Assembly (NCBI RefSeq): GCF_000425185.1
Contig: NZ_AULH01000007.1
Coordinates: 266,457-330,456, forward strand
DNA from: Pleomorphomonas koreensis DSM 23070
GTDB lineage: Bacteria; Pseudomonadota; Alphaproteobacteria; Rhizobiales; Pleomorphomonadaceae
DNA: 64,000 bases
Direction of reading: 5' to 3'
Position numbers and translations under genes: made by a program. The notes beneath the pieces are model-generated. The model was given only the letters and a program-made list of their open reading frames with translations, had not been told where the DNA came from and made no database searches. Positions 43,403-54,095 of this stretch are shown here, piece by piece (positions within the stretch are counted from its first letter, which is position 1; every line of letters starts with the position of its first letter).

Positions 43403-43447
43403 GCATCGGATTTTTCCGAAATTTGAATCCACTTTTCGATCCGATGC
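43403..43447. repeat. Inverted repeat of the Rhizobiales dispersed type
   Basis: GCATCGGAT (43403-43411) and ATCCGATGC (43439-43447) are perfect 9-bp arms around TTTTCCGAAATTTGAATCC-like sequence. Similar GCATCGGAT...ATCCGATGC units recur between genes in many Rhizobiales genomes; a genome search would show whether it is one of these. Confidence 0.5.
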
Positions 43448-43481
43448 TCTAGGCTGCATCGGTTCCACCACGGAATCGACC

Positions 43482-44183
43482 ATGGGCGAATTTCAGGAAG
43501 GCAAGGTCAACCTGCCGCATTACGCCGGCCACCGCGAACGGCTGCGCGAACGCTTCCGCGCGGCCGGCGACGAGGCGATCGCCGACTACGAGCTTCTGGA
43601 GCTGATCCTGTTCCGCTCCATCCCGCGCCAGGACGTCAAGCCGCTGGCCAAGGAACTGCTGGCCGCCCTCGGCTCGTTCGCCGAGGTGATCGGCGCTTCG
43701 GAGGCGCGTCTACGCACGGTTAAGGGCATCGGCGACGCAACCATCCTCGACTTCAAGATCGTGCACGCCGCCTCGCGTCGCATCGCCCGCTCGGGCATGG
43801 TGAAGCGGCCGATCCTGTCGTCATGGTCGGCGGTGATCGACTATTGCCGCACCGCCATGGCCTACGAGGACCGCGAGCAATTTCGCGTGCTGTTCCTCGA
43901 CAAGAAGAACCAGGTGATCGCCGACGAGGTGCAGCAGACCGGCACCGTCGATCACACGCCGGTCTATCCGCGCGAGGTGGTGCGGCGGGCGCTGGAACTG
44001 TCGGCCACGGCGGTGATTCTCGTCCACAACCATCCCTCCGGCGACCCGACGCCGTCGCGGGCCGACGTCACCATGACCAAGCAGGTGATCGACGCCGCCG
44101 CACCGCTCGGCATTGCCGTACACGATCACATCATCATCGGCCGGGAGGGTCATGCCAGCCTGAAGGGGCTGCAACTGATCTGA
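43482..44183 (+). CDS. radC: RadC family JAB-domain protein
   Basis: The protein is 233 residues from ATG 43482. An N-terminal helix-hairpin-helix part ([50 protein letters not shown]) precedes a JAB/MPN metalloprotease-like domain whose metal motif is complete: [33 protein letters not shown], with an upstream Glu in the [16 protein letters not shown] region and a final [19 protein letters not shown]. RadC was thought to act in DNA repair, but this is doubted; a role in natural transformation is suggested in some species. It appears complete and monocistronic. Confidence 0.93.
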   Translation: MGEFQEGKVNLPHYAGHRERLRERFRAAGDEAIADYELLELILFRSIPRQDVKPLAKELLAALGSFAEVIGASEARLRTVKGIGDATILDFKIVHAASRRIARSGMVKRPILSSWSAVIDYCRTAMAYEDREQFRVLFLDKKNQVIADEVQQTGTVDHTPVYPREVVRRALELSATAVILVHNHPSGDPTPSRADVTMTKQVIDAAAPLGIAVHDHIIIGREGHASLKGLQLI

Positions 44184-44289
44184 CGGCTCGGCCGCCTGAT
44201 CGGGATCTTGGCTGGTCGTTCAGGCGACCGGAACGCGATCGGCCCCCGCGGATGATCCGCGGAGGCCGGCATTGTCAACGTGTTTCGTA

Positions 44290-45087
44290 TCAGGGCTGTG
44301 CCCGTACGCCTTCGAACGCCGGTGCGTCCTCGAGCTGCTGGCGTGTGACGTTGAGGATGATGCGATCGGGAAGCGCATCGTCGCCGATCTTGGCGGCGTT
44401 GGGATTGTTGGCGGCCATGTCAGCCGAAGCGGCCGGCGGGCTCGCCATGGTGCCCGTGCCGTCCATCGCGGTCGTGCCCTGACCGGGAATGGCCGGATTG
44501 TCGGCGGTCACCGATCCGGTGGCGTCGTTGTTCGGCATGGCCGTCGTCACGGCGTCGGCCTTGGCCTGCGTGTCACCCGGTCCGAGTTGGAGGGCGCTCA
44601 TGTTCACGGCGACGTTCTTCTCGCCGATCCCCAGGAAGCCGCCAACGCCGATGATGACGGCGTTCACGCTGCCGTTCTGGCTGACCAGGACATCCTTGAT
44701 GTCGCCGATGCTGTTGCCTTCCGAGTCGTAGACAGCCTTGCCTTGCAGGTCACTGACGCGCCAGGCGCCGGTTTCCGGCACCGTCACGAAGGTCTCGCCG
44801 GTGGTGGCCGCGCTGTGGTCGGAGGGCATCGCGGTGCTGCCGTCCATGGCCGGGCTGGTGTCACCAGTCGATGGTGCCGGCGTGGCGGCCGGGCTGTCCA
44901 TGTCCTGCTGCATGGACGGCGCCGTGTCGCTGGGATTGGTCGTGGGAGCGGCGTCATTGCCCGGCTGGGTCTGGGTCGTCCCAGGGGTGGTGTCGTTCGT
45001 GCCGGGCGGCGTGGCGTTGTCCTGCGCGGCCGCCGCAAGCGGGAAGGCAGCGGTGAGCAGCAGGACGGGAAGTAGACGCGTTTTCAT
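44290..45087 (-). CDS. Secreted PRC-barrel domain protein
   Basis: This 265-residue protein has a signal peptide (MKTRLLPVLLLTAAFPLAAAA-Q), then about 75 residues of Thr/Pro/Asp/Ser-rich low complexity, and one PRC-barrel at about residues 105-180 (GAWRVSDLQGKAVYDSEGNSIGDIKDVLVSQNGSVNAVIIGVGGFLGIGEKNVAVNMSAL). A second low-complexity, Met/Ala-rich part leads to a short basic/acidic tail (DRIILNVTRQQLEDAPAFEG). Secreted PRC-barrel proteins are frequent in Rhizobiales, several induced by stress; the function is unknown. The linker composition suggests an envelope-associated, flexible protein. Confidence 0.82.
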   Translation of the reverse strand: MKTRLLPVLLLTAAFPLAAAAQDNATPPGTNDTTPGTTQTQPGNDAAPTTNPSDTAPSMQQDMDSPAATPAPSTGDTSPAMDGSTAMPSDHSAATTGETFVTVPETGAWRVSDLQGKAVYDSEGNSIGDIKDVLVSQNGSVNAVIIGVGGFLGIGEKNVAVNMSALQLGPGDTQAKADAVTTAMPNNDATGSVTADNPAIPGQGTTAMDGTGTMASPPAASADMAANNPNAAKIGDDALPDRIILNVTRQQLEDAPAFEGVRAQP

Positions 45088-45300
45088 GATCGAATCCCTT
45101 TCTCGCTCGTTGGAGGGCTACCAACTTCCCGGACCGGCAAATGTTCCAGACGGCGCGGCGGCGCCGATCCTGCGTGATCTGCCTATTCTTGATGCAATTG
45201 CCACCCGCCTTTGCCCAATCAGCTTTCTTGCCCTTCCGGGCAGTTTGCCGCTTAATTCATCAGCGGCAGCGATGCCGGAAAAACGGCGGAGGAACGGGGA

Positions 45301-46776
45301 TTGCCGGCTTTCGACGAGATGCACGGGTTCGGGCAGGGCATCCGCGCCGCCTACAGAACCATCCAGGCCTGGCTCGACGGCTCCGACCCGGACAACCTCA
45401 AGCGCCTTCAGAAGGAAGCGGAATTCCTGTTCCGGCGGATCGGCATCACCTTCGCCGTCTACGGCGACGCCGAGGCCGAAGAGCGCATCATCCCCTTCGA
45501 CATCGTGCCGCGCGTCTTGACCGGCGGCGAGTGGGCGACGCTGTCGAAGGGCCTGACGCAGCGCGTCACCGCGCTCAACCGCTTCCTCGCCGACGTCTAC
45601 GGCGCCGGCGAGATCGTCCGGGCCGGCGTTGTCCCCGCCGACCTCGTCTACCGCAACCCGGCCTTCCGGCCGGAGATGGTCGGTCTCAAGCTGCCGCACG
45701 ACGTCTACGTGCAGATCGCCGGCATCGACGTCGTCCGCACCAACGACAAGGATTTCTACGTCCTCGAAGACAACGCCCGCACGCCGTCCGGCGTCTCCTA
45801 CATGCTGGAGAACCGCGACGTGCAGATGCGCCTCTTTCCGGACCTGTTCGCCGAGACGCGCATCCAGCCGGTCGACAACTATCCCGACGAACTCCTGGGC
45901 GCCCTGCGCTCGCTCGCCCCGGCTTCGGCGCCGTCGGAGCCGACGGTGGTGCTGATGACGCCGGGGCCGCTCAACTCGGCCTATTACGAGCACTCCTTCC
46001 TCGCCGACAAGCTCGGCGTCGAGCTGGTGGAGGGGCGCGACCTCTACGTGCTCGACGAGGTGGTCTACATGCGCACGACGCGGGGGCCGAAGCGCGTCGA
46101 CGTCATCTACCGTCGCATCGACGACGACTTCCTCGATCCGCTGGTGTTCCGGCCGGATTCGGTGCTCGGCATTCCCGGCCTGATCGCCGCCTACCGGGCC
46201 GGCAACGTGACGCTGGCCAACGCCGTCGGCACCGGCGTCGCCGACGACAAGGCGATCTACACCTACATGCCGGAGATCGTCCGCTTCTACCTCGGCGAGG
46301 AGCCGATCCTGAAGAACGTGCCGACCTGGCGCTGCCGCGAGCCGGACAGCCTCAGCTACGTGCTCGACCACCTGCCGGAGCTGGTGGTGAAGGAGGTGCA
46401 GGGCTCTGGCGGCTATGGCATGCTGGTCGGCCCCAAATCGACGAAGGAGGAGATCGAGGCCTTCCGCGCCCGGCTCGTCGCCGATCCCGACGGCTTCATC
46501 GCCCAGCCGACGCTGGCGCTCTCCACCGCGCCGACCTTCGCCGGCGACGGCATCGCGCCGCGCCATGTCGATCTCCGGCCGTTCGTTTTGACCGGCGCCG
46601 ACAAGGTGCGCATCGTGCCGGGCGGCCTGACGCGCGTCGCGCTGAAGGAGGGCTCGCTGGTGGTCAACTCCAGCCAGGGCGGCGGCACCAAGGATACCTG
46701 GATCATCGAGGAGCCGGCGGAGGCAGTGGCGTCGCAGTCGCAGTCGCAGTCGCAGACGGGGGGCGAGCCATGCTGA
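45301..46776 (+). CDS. Circularly permuted ATP-grasp protein (type 2)
   Basis: This 491-residue protein starts at TTG 45301 with GGAGGAA about 7 bases upstream. It belongs to the circularly permuted ATP-grasp family: AFDEMHGFGQGIRAAYRTIQAWLDG, FVLEDNARTPSGVSYMLENR, PRVVLMTPG-like VVLMTPGPLNSAYYEHSFLADKLGVELVEGRDL, VVKEVQGSGGYGMLVGP and VVNSSQGGGTKDTW. Such enzymes ligate a carboxylate to an amine; with alpha-E and transglutaminase partners they are predicted to modify a peptide or glutamate-containing substrate. The C-terminus ends in an SQ repeat coded by four TCGCAG units. The stop overlaps the next start by 7 bases. Confidence 0.9.
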   Translation: MPAFDEMHGFGQGIRAAYRTIQAWLDGSDPDNLKRLQKEAEFLFRRIGITFAVYGDAEAEERIIPFDIVPRVLTGGEWATLSKGLTQRVTALNRFLADVYGAGEIVRAGVVPADLVYRNPAFRPEMVGLKLPHDVYVQIAGIDVVRTNDKDFYVLEDNARTPSGVSYMLENRDVQMRLFPDLFAETRIQPVDNYPDELLGALRSLAPASAPSEPTVVLMTPGPLNSAYYEHSFLADKLGVELVEGRDLYVLDEVVYMRTTRGPKRVDVIYRRIDDDFLDPLVFRPDSVLGIPGLIAAYRAGNVTLANAVGTGVADDKAIYTYMPEIVRFYLGEEPILKNVPTWRCREPDSLSYVLDHLPELVVKEVQGSGGYGMLVGPKSTKEEIEAFRARLVADPDGFIAQPTLALSTAPTFAGDGIAPRHVDLRPFVLTGADKVRIVPGGLTRVALKEGSLVVNSSQGGGTKDTWIIEEPAEAVASQSQSQSQTGGEPC

Positions 46777-47711
46777 GCCGCCACGCCGACAGCCTCTACT
46801 GGCTGGCCCGCTATGTCGAGCGGGCCGAGAACACCGCCCGGCTGATCGAGGCCGCCACCCGGCTTTCCGCCACGCCGATCGCCGGCGAGGCGGGCCGCAA
46901 CGAATGGGAGATGGCCGTCGCCGGCACCGGCACGCTCGACCTGTTCCACCGCGACCACGAGGAGGCCAACCGCCGTACCGTCGTCGACTATCTCGCCTTT
47001 TCGGCCGGCAATCCGTCGTCGATCCGCGCCTGCCTCGACGTCGCCCGCGCCAACGCCCGGTCCGTCCGGACGGCGCTGACCATGGATATGTGGGAGACCA
47101 TCAACTCCGGCTGGATGGATACCCGCGGCGTCAACAGCCCCAACCTGACGCGGCAGGAGCTGTCGGATTTCCTGTCGCGGGTGAAAGAGCTGTCGCTGCG
47201 CTTCGACGGCTCGGCCTACCGGACGATGCTCAGGAACGACGCCTATTATTTCCTGCGCCTCGGCACCTTCATCGAGCGCGCCGACTTCACCGCCCGCGTG
47301 CTGGCGCTGAAGGCCGACGTGCTCGATCCCAATCGTCCGTCGGCCGGGGGCAGCTTCGACTATTTCCAGTGGTCGTGGATCTTGCGGTCCCTGTCGGCGC
47401 TCACCTCCTACCACTGGGTCTATCGCGACAACCTCAAGCCCAACCTGGTCGCCGAATTCCTGATCCTGAAGGCCGAGATGCCGCGCTCGCTGGTCGCCTG
47501 CTACGAGAAGGTGACGCTCAACCTCGACAGCCTGTCGCGCGACTACGGCCGCCAGGGCGCGAGCCAGCGCAAGGCGCGGATGATCCTCGGCCAGCTCCAG
47601 GACACGACGCTGCCCGGCCTGTTCGCCATCGGCCTCGCCCGTTTCCTCGAACAGTTCCTGCGCGACAACGCCAATCTCGGCGGCCTGATCGCCGAGCAAT
47701 ACCTGGGGTAA
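46770..47711 (+). CDS. Alpha-E domain protein
   Basis: This 313-residue all-helical protein is the alpha-E family (DUF403). It opens MLSRHADSLYWLARYVERAENTARLIEA, the family signature with ERAEN-A-R-L, and continues with FLSRVKELSLRFDGSAYRTMLRNDAYYFLRLGTFIERADFTARVLALK, in which a second ERAD motif appears, and DYFQWSWILRSLSALTSYHWVYRDNLKPNLVAEFLIL. Paired ER.(E/D) motifs are proposed to be functional sites. It starts in the end of the ATP-grasp gene (ATGCTGA) and ends 4 bases before the transglutaminase-like gene. Probably acts with both. Confidence 0.92.
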   Translation: MLSRHADSLYWLARYVERAENTARLIEAATRLSATPIAGEAGRNEWEMAVAGTGTLDLFHRDHEEANRRTVVDYLAFSAGNPSSIRACLDVARANARSVRTALTMDMWETINSGWMDTRGVNSPNLTRQELSDFLSRVKELSLRFDGSAYRTMLRNDAYYFLRLGTFIERADFTARVLALKADVLDPNRPSAGGSFDYFQWSWILRSLSALTSYHWVYRDNLKPNLVAEFLILKAEMPRSLVACYEKVTLNLDSLSRDYGRQGASQRKARMILGQLQDTTLPGLFAIGLARFLEQFLRDNANLGGLIAEQYLG

Positions 47712-47715
47712 GCCG

Positions 47716-48543
47716 ATGCGCCTCCGCATCCGTCACGACATCGTCGCCCGCTATGACGAGCCGGTGTCGCTGGCCAGCCGCTCGCTGCGCCTTTGCCCGC
47801 GCACCTTCGACGGCCAATATGTGCGCGCCTGGCATCTCGACGTCACCGGCGACTGCCGGCAGGCGCGTTCCGCCGACGCCTTCGGCAACGTCGTCCACGA
47901 CTGCGCCATCGAGGGGCCGGCAGGCGAAATCGCCATCGTCGCCGAGGGCGAAGTGGACGTCGACGACACCGCCGGCGTGTTGCAGGGCGCGCCGCTCGAC
48001 CGCCTGCCGCCGGACATCTTCCGGCGCGAGACGCCCGTCACCGCCTCAACGCCCACCGTGCTCGCCTTCGCCGGCAAGGCCAGGGCACTGTCCGACGGCA
48101 CGCCGCTCGACCTCTGCCACCGGTTGATGCGGCTCATCCACCGGGAGGTCGAGGCGCTGCCGGCCGATCCGGACGAACTCTGCGGCGTGCGCGCGGTGGC
48201 GGCCGCCGACGTGCTGGCGGCGGCGCGCGGCACGCCGGCCGATCTCGCCCATCTCCATATCGCCGCGGCGCGCGGCCTCGGCCTCCCGGCCCGCTTCGTC
48301 TCCGGCTATCTCTGGCAGGAAGAGGCGACGGCCACCGGCGCGCTCGCCGCCTGGGCGGAAGCGCTGATCCCCGGCCTCGGCTGGGTCGGCTTCGACGCGG
48401 TGCGCGACACGTCTCCCACCGACGCCTATGTCCGCGTCGCCTCGGCGCTCGACCAGTCGGGCGCCGCCTGGGTGCGTGCCGCCGACCGCGGTGCCGCCGC
48501 CGTCTCGGTGACCGTCACCGCGGCTGCCGACCGGCTGAGCTGA
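47716..48543 (+). CDS. Transglutaminase-like protein lacking catalytic Cys and His
   Basis: This 275-residue protein has the bacterial transglutaminase N-terminal domain (RIRHDIVARYDEPVSLASRSLRLCPR) and core. The core keeps the family frame, DLAHLHIAAARGLGLPARFVSGYL and AALIPGLGWVGFDAV-like sequence, but the catalytic Cys, normally in G(V/T)CQDFAHL, is Pro174 (GTPADLAHL), and the catalytic His, normally in SHAWAE, is Ala211 (ALAAWAE). Only the Asp of GFDAV remains. It is therefore probably an inactive member with a binding or scaffold role in the ATP-grasp/alpha-E system. The frame is otherwise intact. Confidence 0.85.
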   Translation: MRLRIRHDIVARYDEPVSLASRSLRLCPRTFDGQYVRAWHLDVTGDCRQARSADAFGNVVHDCAIEGPAGEIAIVAEGEVDVDDTAGVLQGAPLDRLPPDIFRRETPVTASTPTVLAFAGKARALSDGTPLDLCHRLMRLIHREVEALPADPDELCGVRAVAAADVLAAARGTPADLAHLHIAAARGLGLPARFVSGYLWQEEATATGALAAWAEALIPGLGWVGFDAVRDTSPTDAYVRVASALDQSGAAWVRAADRGAAAVSVTVTAAADRLS

Positions 48544-48700
48544 GGGCATGCCATACCCGCGTGGTGCTTGAGCCTGCCCGAGATGGCCCCTCTGGCACGG
48601 ACCATGACGAAACTTGTATATGAAACAGCGGTATAGCGGGCCGATTTCGCAGAGGCGCCGGGGCAGGAACGGGCTCCGGCGATACACGACCTTGAAATCG

Positions 48701-48740
48701 AAAGGCGAAGGCCGGGACCCTGCGACGGGTGCCCGGCCTT
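48701..48740 (-). terminator. Terminator of the sugar transporter operon
   Basis: On the minus strand AAGGCCGGGcaCCC pairs with GGGtCCCGGCCTT around a 6-base loop, followed by CGCCTTTCG. The T-run is weak. It lies 28 bases past the ATPase stop. Confidence 0.55.
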
Positions 48741-48767
48741 GCCGTCTGCTGGCGGGGGAGGGGACCG

Positions 48768-49850
<1,083 letters not shown>

Positions 49851-49882
49851 GATTGAAATTCCGCTTCGATCGGTTGCGCCGT

Positions 49883-52129
49883 TCAGCCGGCCTTGAGGGT
49901 GAGGGTGGTCTCGCCTAGGCGATGGCAGGCGACGGTGACGACGACTTGGCCGGCGCCGCCGGTGGTCTCCAGCCAGAAGCCGACGGCGCCGCCCTTCAGC
50001 ACCGCTTCCGACGGGCCGAGCAGCTTCGCCGGGCCGCTGACGGTGACGTGGATCGCCTCGTCGAGGAAGGGCAGCAGGTTGCCGAGCTGGTCGAGGGCGC
50101 GGACGACGACGCGCACCGAGTCCTTGGGCTCGGCCGACAGCTCGGTCCAGTCGGGGCTGACCTCCAGCGTGGTCGGCACCGGATCGCAGGCGAACTTGAC
50201 GCTCTTGACCGGCTTGCCGCCGACATAGCCGGTGACGGTCGCCTCTTCCCACTTCATGCCCCAGAGGCCCAGCTCCTCGGCCGAGAAGGCGCGGTGGTCG
50301 ATGACGACGGGCGCGTGCGGCAGGTGCGGATAGGTCTCGCGGTCGGGCTTGACGCGCTTGACGATGCCGGCGCCGTAGGCGATCTCGACCTCGTCGCAGT
50401 TGGTCAGCACGATCAGCGGCAGGATGCCGCCGATGTTGCGCTCGCCGCGGGCGTAGTAGGTGACCGGCTTCAGCACCACTTCGTCGGCCGGATCGCACTG
50501 GCTGGTGTAAACCCAGGCGGCGAACTTCGGCTCGCGCCAGGCGTCCATCACGCCGTGGTGGCAGATGCGGTCGCCGGAGCCGAAGTCCTTGTGGGTGTTG
50601 TAGTCGAACATGCACCAGCCGGTGGAGCCGGCGATGCCGGGATCGGCATAGGTGGCGTCGAGGATGGAGAGATAGCGGGAGACGTGCTCGGCCTGCCGCT
50701 GCTCCTGGTCGTAGCGCTTGGTCGGGAACATGTGGCCGTTGAACTCGGTCACCATGTAGGGCACCGGCGCCTTGAGGCCGGTGGTCTCGGAGATCGGCCG
50801 GAGCGCGGTGCGCGGCCGGTTGGCGCCGGGCAGTTCCTCGTTGCCCTGGATGAAGTCGTTCATGGTGTAGACGTCTTCCAGGAACTCGCTGTCGGTGATG
50901 TAGCGGACGCCGCCGGTCTGGCGGGTGGTGTCCAGCTCATGGGCGAGCTTGTTGGTGGCCGCGTAGAAATCGTGATTGTCGGCGGATTCGTTGATGCGCA
51001 CGCCCCAGATGATGATCGACGGGTGGTTCCAGTCGCGCTCGATCATGGCGCGGACGTTGTCGATGGCCTGCGCCTGCCAGCCCTTGTCGCCGATATGCTG
51101 CCAGCCGGGGATCTCCTCGAACACCAGCAGGCCGAGGCGGTCGCAGGCGTCGAGGAACCAGGGCGACTGCGGGTAGTGCGAGGTGCGGACGACGTTGACC
51201 TTCAGTTCCTTCTTGAGGATTTCGGCGTCGCGCTCCTGCGCCCGGCGGCCCATGGCGTAGCCGACGTAGGGGTAGGACTGGTGGCGGTTGAGGCCGCGCA
51301 GCTTCAGCGGCTTGCCGTTGAGGCGGAAGCCCTCGGTCGAGAACTCGACGGAGCGGAAGCCGAAGTTGACGCAAAGCGTGTCGTCGCCGCTCTCATGGAC
51401 GAGATCGACCACCGCCTCGTAGAGGGCGGGGTTGTCGATGTCCCAGAGGGCGATGCCGTCGAGGTCCTTCAGCTCCAGCGTCACGCTGTCGCCGCTCAAG
51501 GCGGCGTCGGCGCGGCCGACCGCCTTGCCGGCGGCATCCTTCAGCGTCACCGACACCCGGCCGGCCAGCTTCAGGCCCTGCGGGTTGGCGATGTCGACGC
51601 GGACCTTGACCGTCTTGCGGGCGGCCAGCACGTCGGGCGTCTCGATCTTGACGTTGCCGATGTGGACCGGCGACGTCACCCGCAGCCAGACGTCGCGATA
51701 GATGCCGGCGTAGGTGAGATAGTCGATCTGGCCGCCGAACGGCGGGATGGCCGGGTTCTCGGAGCCGTCGATCTTGACGGTGACGAGGTTGTCGCCCTCG
51801 ACGAGGCGGTGGGTCAGGCGGGCGGTGAACGGCGTGTAGCCGTCGGCATGGGCGACGACCTTCTCGCCGTTGACGTAGACGATGCTGTCGGCCATGGCGC
51901 CGTCGAACACCAGGGCGACCTCGCGGCCCTCGAACTCCGGCCGCCAGGCGATCCGCTTCTGGTAGGTGAACGGCCGCTGGTAGCAGGTCTCGTCGAAGTA
52001 GTTGTAGGGGAGATCGACGGCGTTGTGCGGCAGGTCGACGGCGGTGCCCTTGGCGAAGGCGGCGGCGAGATCGGCCGAGAAGCCCTCGTGAAAGGTCCAG
52101 CCGGTGTTGCAGTTGATGACTTTGCGCAT
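49883..52129 (-). CDS. Glycoside hydrolase family 2 enzyme (beta-galactosidase/glucuronidase-like)
   Basis: This 748-residue cytoplasmic enzyme (no signal peptide) has the GH2 domain order: N-terminal sugar-binding domain (residues about 1-160, WTFHEGF..., [33 protein letters not shown]), an immunoglobulin-like domain (about 160-260), and a TIM barrel from about 265 ([23 protein letters not shown]). The acid/base Glu is in [10 protein letters not shown] (near residue 381) and the nucleophile in YMVTEFNGH (near 461). The TRTSHYP motif ([13 protein letters not shown]) is typical. The last 150 residues resemble the GH2 C-terminal beta domains. Its position between permease and ATPase genes suggests it cleaves the sugar after import. 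Confidence 0.93.
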   Translation of the reverse strand: MRKVINCNTGWTFHEGFSADLAAAFAKGTAVDLPHNAVDLPYNYFDETCYQRPFTYQKRIAWRPEFEGREVALVFDGAMADSIVYVNGEKVVAHADGYTPFTARLTHRLVEGDNLVTVKIDGSENPAIPPFGGQIDYLTYAGIYRDVWLRVTSPVHIGNVKIETPDVLAARKTVKVRVDIANPQGLKLAGRVSVTLKDAAGKAVGRADAALSGDSVTLELKDLDGIALWDIDNPALYEAVVDLVHESGDDTLCVNFGFRSVEFSTEGFRLNGKPLKLRGLNRHQSYPYVGYAMGRRAQERDAEILKKELKVNVVRTSHYPQSPWFLDACDRLGLLVFEEIPGWQHIGDKGWQAQAIDNVRAMIERDWNHPSIIIWGVRINESADNHDFYAATNKLAHELDTTRQTGGVRYITDSEFLEDVYTMNDFIQGNEELPGANRPRTALRPISETTGLKAPVPYMVTEFNGHMFPTKRYDQEQRQAEHVSRYLSILDATYADPGIAGSTGWCMFDYNTHKDFGSGDRICHHGVMDAWREPKFAAWVYTSQCDPADEVVLKPVTYYARGERNIGGILPLIVLTNCDEVEIAYGAGIVKRVKPDRETYPHLPHAPVVIDHRAFSAEELGLWGMKWEEATVTGYVGGKPVKSVKFACDPVPTTLEVSPDWTELSAEPKDSVRVVVRALDQLGNLLPFLDEAIHVTVSGPAKLLGPSEAVLKGGAVGFWLETTGGAGQVVVTVACHRLGETTLTLKAG

Positions 52130-52139
52130 TTTGAACCTG

Positions 52140-52964
52140 TTACTTGACCGAGCCGAGCATGCCTTCGACGAACTGGCGCTGCATGGCGAAGAAGACGAAG
52201 AGGGTGGGGATGGTGGCGAGGACCGTGCCGATCATCACCGCGCCGTAGTCGGGATAATAGGCCGAGCCGAGCGAGGAGATGACCAGGGTGATGGTCTTGG
52301 TGTCGTTCGACTGCAACACGATCAGCGGCCACAGATAGTTGTTCCAGGCCGTCATGAAGACGATGATGAAGGCGGCGGCGTAGGTCGAGCGCATCACCGG
52401 CATGTAGATCAGGAAGAAGATCTGCCACTCCTTCAGGCCGTCGACGCGGGCGGCGTCGCGCAGCTCGTGCGGGAAGGCCTTGGTCGACTGGCGGAAGTAG
52501 AAGACGATGAAGGCCGAGGCGACGGTGGGCAGCACCACGGCGATGTGGGTGTTGATCAGGCCGAACTTGCCCATCAGCATGAACAGCGGGATCATCAGCG
52601 CCGCGAAGGGGATCATCAGCGTCAACAGCATCAGGCTGTAGAGCTTCTCGCGGAAGCGCGAGGAGAATATCTCGAAGCCGTAGCCGGCCAGCGACGAGAT
52701 GAGCAGCGTCGATACCGTGGCGATGATGGTGATCTTGGCCGAGTTCCAGAAGATCAGCGGCGCGTTGACCTGGGAGAAGAAGGTGGCGGCGTTGACCAGA
52801 AGCCCCTCGCCGAAGCTCATCTTGCCCTTGATGATGTCGGAGGTTGAGTTGGTGGCGCCGATCACCATCCACAGGAAGGGGAAGACGGAGAGGAAGGCCA
52901 TCACTGCGAGGAAGAGGTAGACGGCGGCGGAGGCAAGCCGCTTCTTGAGGCCGTGGGTGGTCAT
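52140..52964 (-). CDS. Sugar ABC transporter permease (MalG type)
   Basis: This 274-residue inner membrane protein has six transmembrane segments. The EAA loop, which docks the ATPase, reads ELRDAARVDGLKEWQIFFLIYMPVMRS. Its first segment starts FLAVMAFLSVFPFLWMVIGATNSTSDI. It overlaps the upstream permease gene by ATGA (52961-52964) and precedes the GH2 gene by 10 bases. MalG/LacG-type members usually form the second permease half. Complete. Confidence 0.94.
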   Translation of the reverse strand: MTTHGLKKRLASAAVYLFLAVMAFLSVFPFLWMVIGATNSTSDIIKGKMSFGEGLLVNAATFFSQVNAPLIFWNSAKITIIATVSTLLISSLAGYGFEIFSSRFREKLYSLMLLTLMIPFAALMIPLFMLMGKFGLINTHIAVVLPTVASAFIVFYFRQSTKAFPHELRDAARVDGLKEWQIFFLIYMPVMRSTYAAAFIIVFMTAWNNYLWPLIVLQSNDTKTITLVISSLGSAYYPDYGAVMIGTVLATIPTLFVFFAMQRQFVEGMLGSVK

Positions 52965-53875
52965 GCCTTGCGCTCCCGGGCGGCATAGAACTGCAGGAAG
53001 GACAGGATCGCCACCAGGAAGACGATGACGTAGGAGACGGTGGCGGCGTAGCCGAAGTTCGGCGCGAACTTGAAGGTCAGGTTGTAGATGTAGAGCGACA
53101 GCGTCAGCGCCGAATTGCCGGGGCCGGCGGCGCCGCCGGCCGAGCCGCCGCCGGTGATCGTCGACACCTCGTCGAACAGTTGCAGCGTGCCGATGGTGGA
53201 GGTGACCGTGGTGAACAGGATCACCGGCTTCAGCATCGGCACCGTCAGGAAGGCGAAGCGGGCGTAGGTCGGCACGCCGTCGATGCGGGCGGCTTCATAG
53301 ACCGAGCGGTCGATGTTCTGCATGGCCGCCAGATAGAAGATCATGTTGTAGCCGGTCCAGCGCCAGGTGATGGCGATGATGATCATCGTCCGGCACCAGA
53401 AGGGATCGGTCATCCAGGGGATGCCGGTGTCGACGATGCCGAGGTTGATCAGCGTCGTGTTGATCAGGCCGTTGGCGACGAACATCGACTTGAACAGCAC
53501 GGTGTAGGCGACCAGCGAGGTGACGCAGGGCAGGAAGATCGCCGTGCGCAGCACGCCGCGGAACCGGATGTCGGGGTTGTTGAGCAGCGCCGCGGTGACC
53601 AGCGCCAGCGTCAGCATGACCGGCACCTGCACCAGGAAGAAGATGAAGGTGTTGGTCAGCGCCGTGAAGAACAGCGGGTCGTTGAACAGCCGGTTGATGT
53701 TCTTGAGCCCGGCGAAGGAGAGGCGCATGCCGAGGCCGGTCTGGAAGGACATCCAGAGCGAGTGCAGCACCGGAAACACCATGAAGGTGGCGATCAGCGC
53801 CAGGGCGGGGCCGACGAACAGCCAGCCGTTGACGTCGAAGCGCGGCCTCGTGGACCGCGGGGAAATTGCTGACAT
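52961..53875 (-). CDS. Sugar ABC transporter permease (MalF type)
   Basis: This 304-residue inner membrane protein begins GWLFVGPALALIATFMVFPVLHSLWMSFQTGLG, the usual MalF/LacF first segment, and has six transmembrane segments. The EAA loop reads YEAARIDGVPTYARFAFLTVPMLKPVILF. A Gly/Ala-rich periplasmic stretch (GGGSAGGAAGPGN) interrupts the last part. It forms the transporter heterodimer with the next gene product. A 220-base gap separates it from the binding-protein gene upstream; no terminator is evident there. Confidence 0.94.
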   Translation of the reverse strand: MSAISPRSTRPRFDVNGWLFVGPALALIATFMVFPVLHSLWMSFQTGLGMRLSFAGLKNINRLFNDPLFFTALTNTFIFFLVQVPVMLTLALVTAALLNNPDIRFRGVLRTAIFLPCVTSLVAYTVLFKSMFVANGLINTTLINLGIVDTGIPWMTDPFWCRTMIIIAITWRWTGYNMIFYLAAMQNIDRSVYEAARIDGVPTYARFAFLTVPMLKPVILFTTVTSTIGTLQLFDEVSTITGGGSAGGAAGPGNSALTLSLYIYNLTFKFAPNFGYAATVSYVIVFLVAILSFLQFYAARERKA

Positions 53876-54095
53876 GGGTCACCGTTCCGGCAGAGCGGGG
53901 CTCTCGGGCAGCTTCCGGGCGGGAAGCGCCGATGATTCAGGGACGTGTGCGTGTGTCGCGTGCGGCCGCGCCGGGAGGGCGCGCGCAGGGCGCCGTCCGG
54001 CGGCGGGGATGCGACGCCACGCCGGCCGACGGGCATGCCGGCCGGCGCGGCCGGCGCGGAAGGGGCGGACGGCCGGAGCCGCCCGCCGCCGGTCG

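Larger units (their letters stand above)
42662..43481. other. Long AT-rich intergenic region upstream of the porin gene
   Basis: This 820-base gap separates two divergent genes. About 42860-43180 is strikingly AT-rich against the GC-rich genome, with runs such as TTATAAATATAC and TTTATACATATTTG, an 11-bp direct repeat ATGTCATAATT, a stem GTTGC-taattT-GCAAC (near 42915), and no credible gene. The rest includes a dispersed-repeat-like inverted repeat (43403-43447). Confidence 0.6.

Noticed and set aside
44246..44262. Perfect palindrome CCGCGGAT-G-ATCCGCGG after radC as a terminator
   Set aside because: No T-run follows on either strand; a one-base centre makes a poor hairpin loop. Its role is unclear.
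46733..46758. Four TCGCAG repeats at the end of the ATP-grasp gene as a phase-variation tract
   Set aside because: The unit is 6 bases, so slippage adds or removes Ser-Gln without shifting the frame; little effect is expected.
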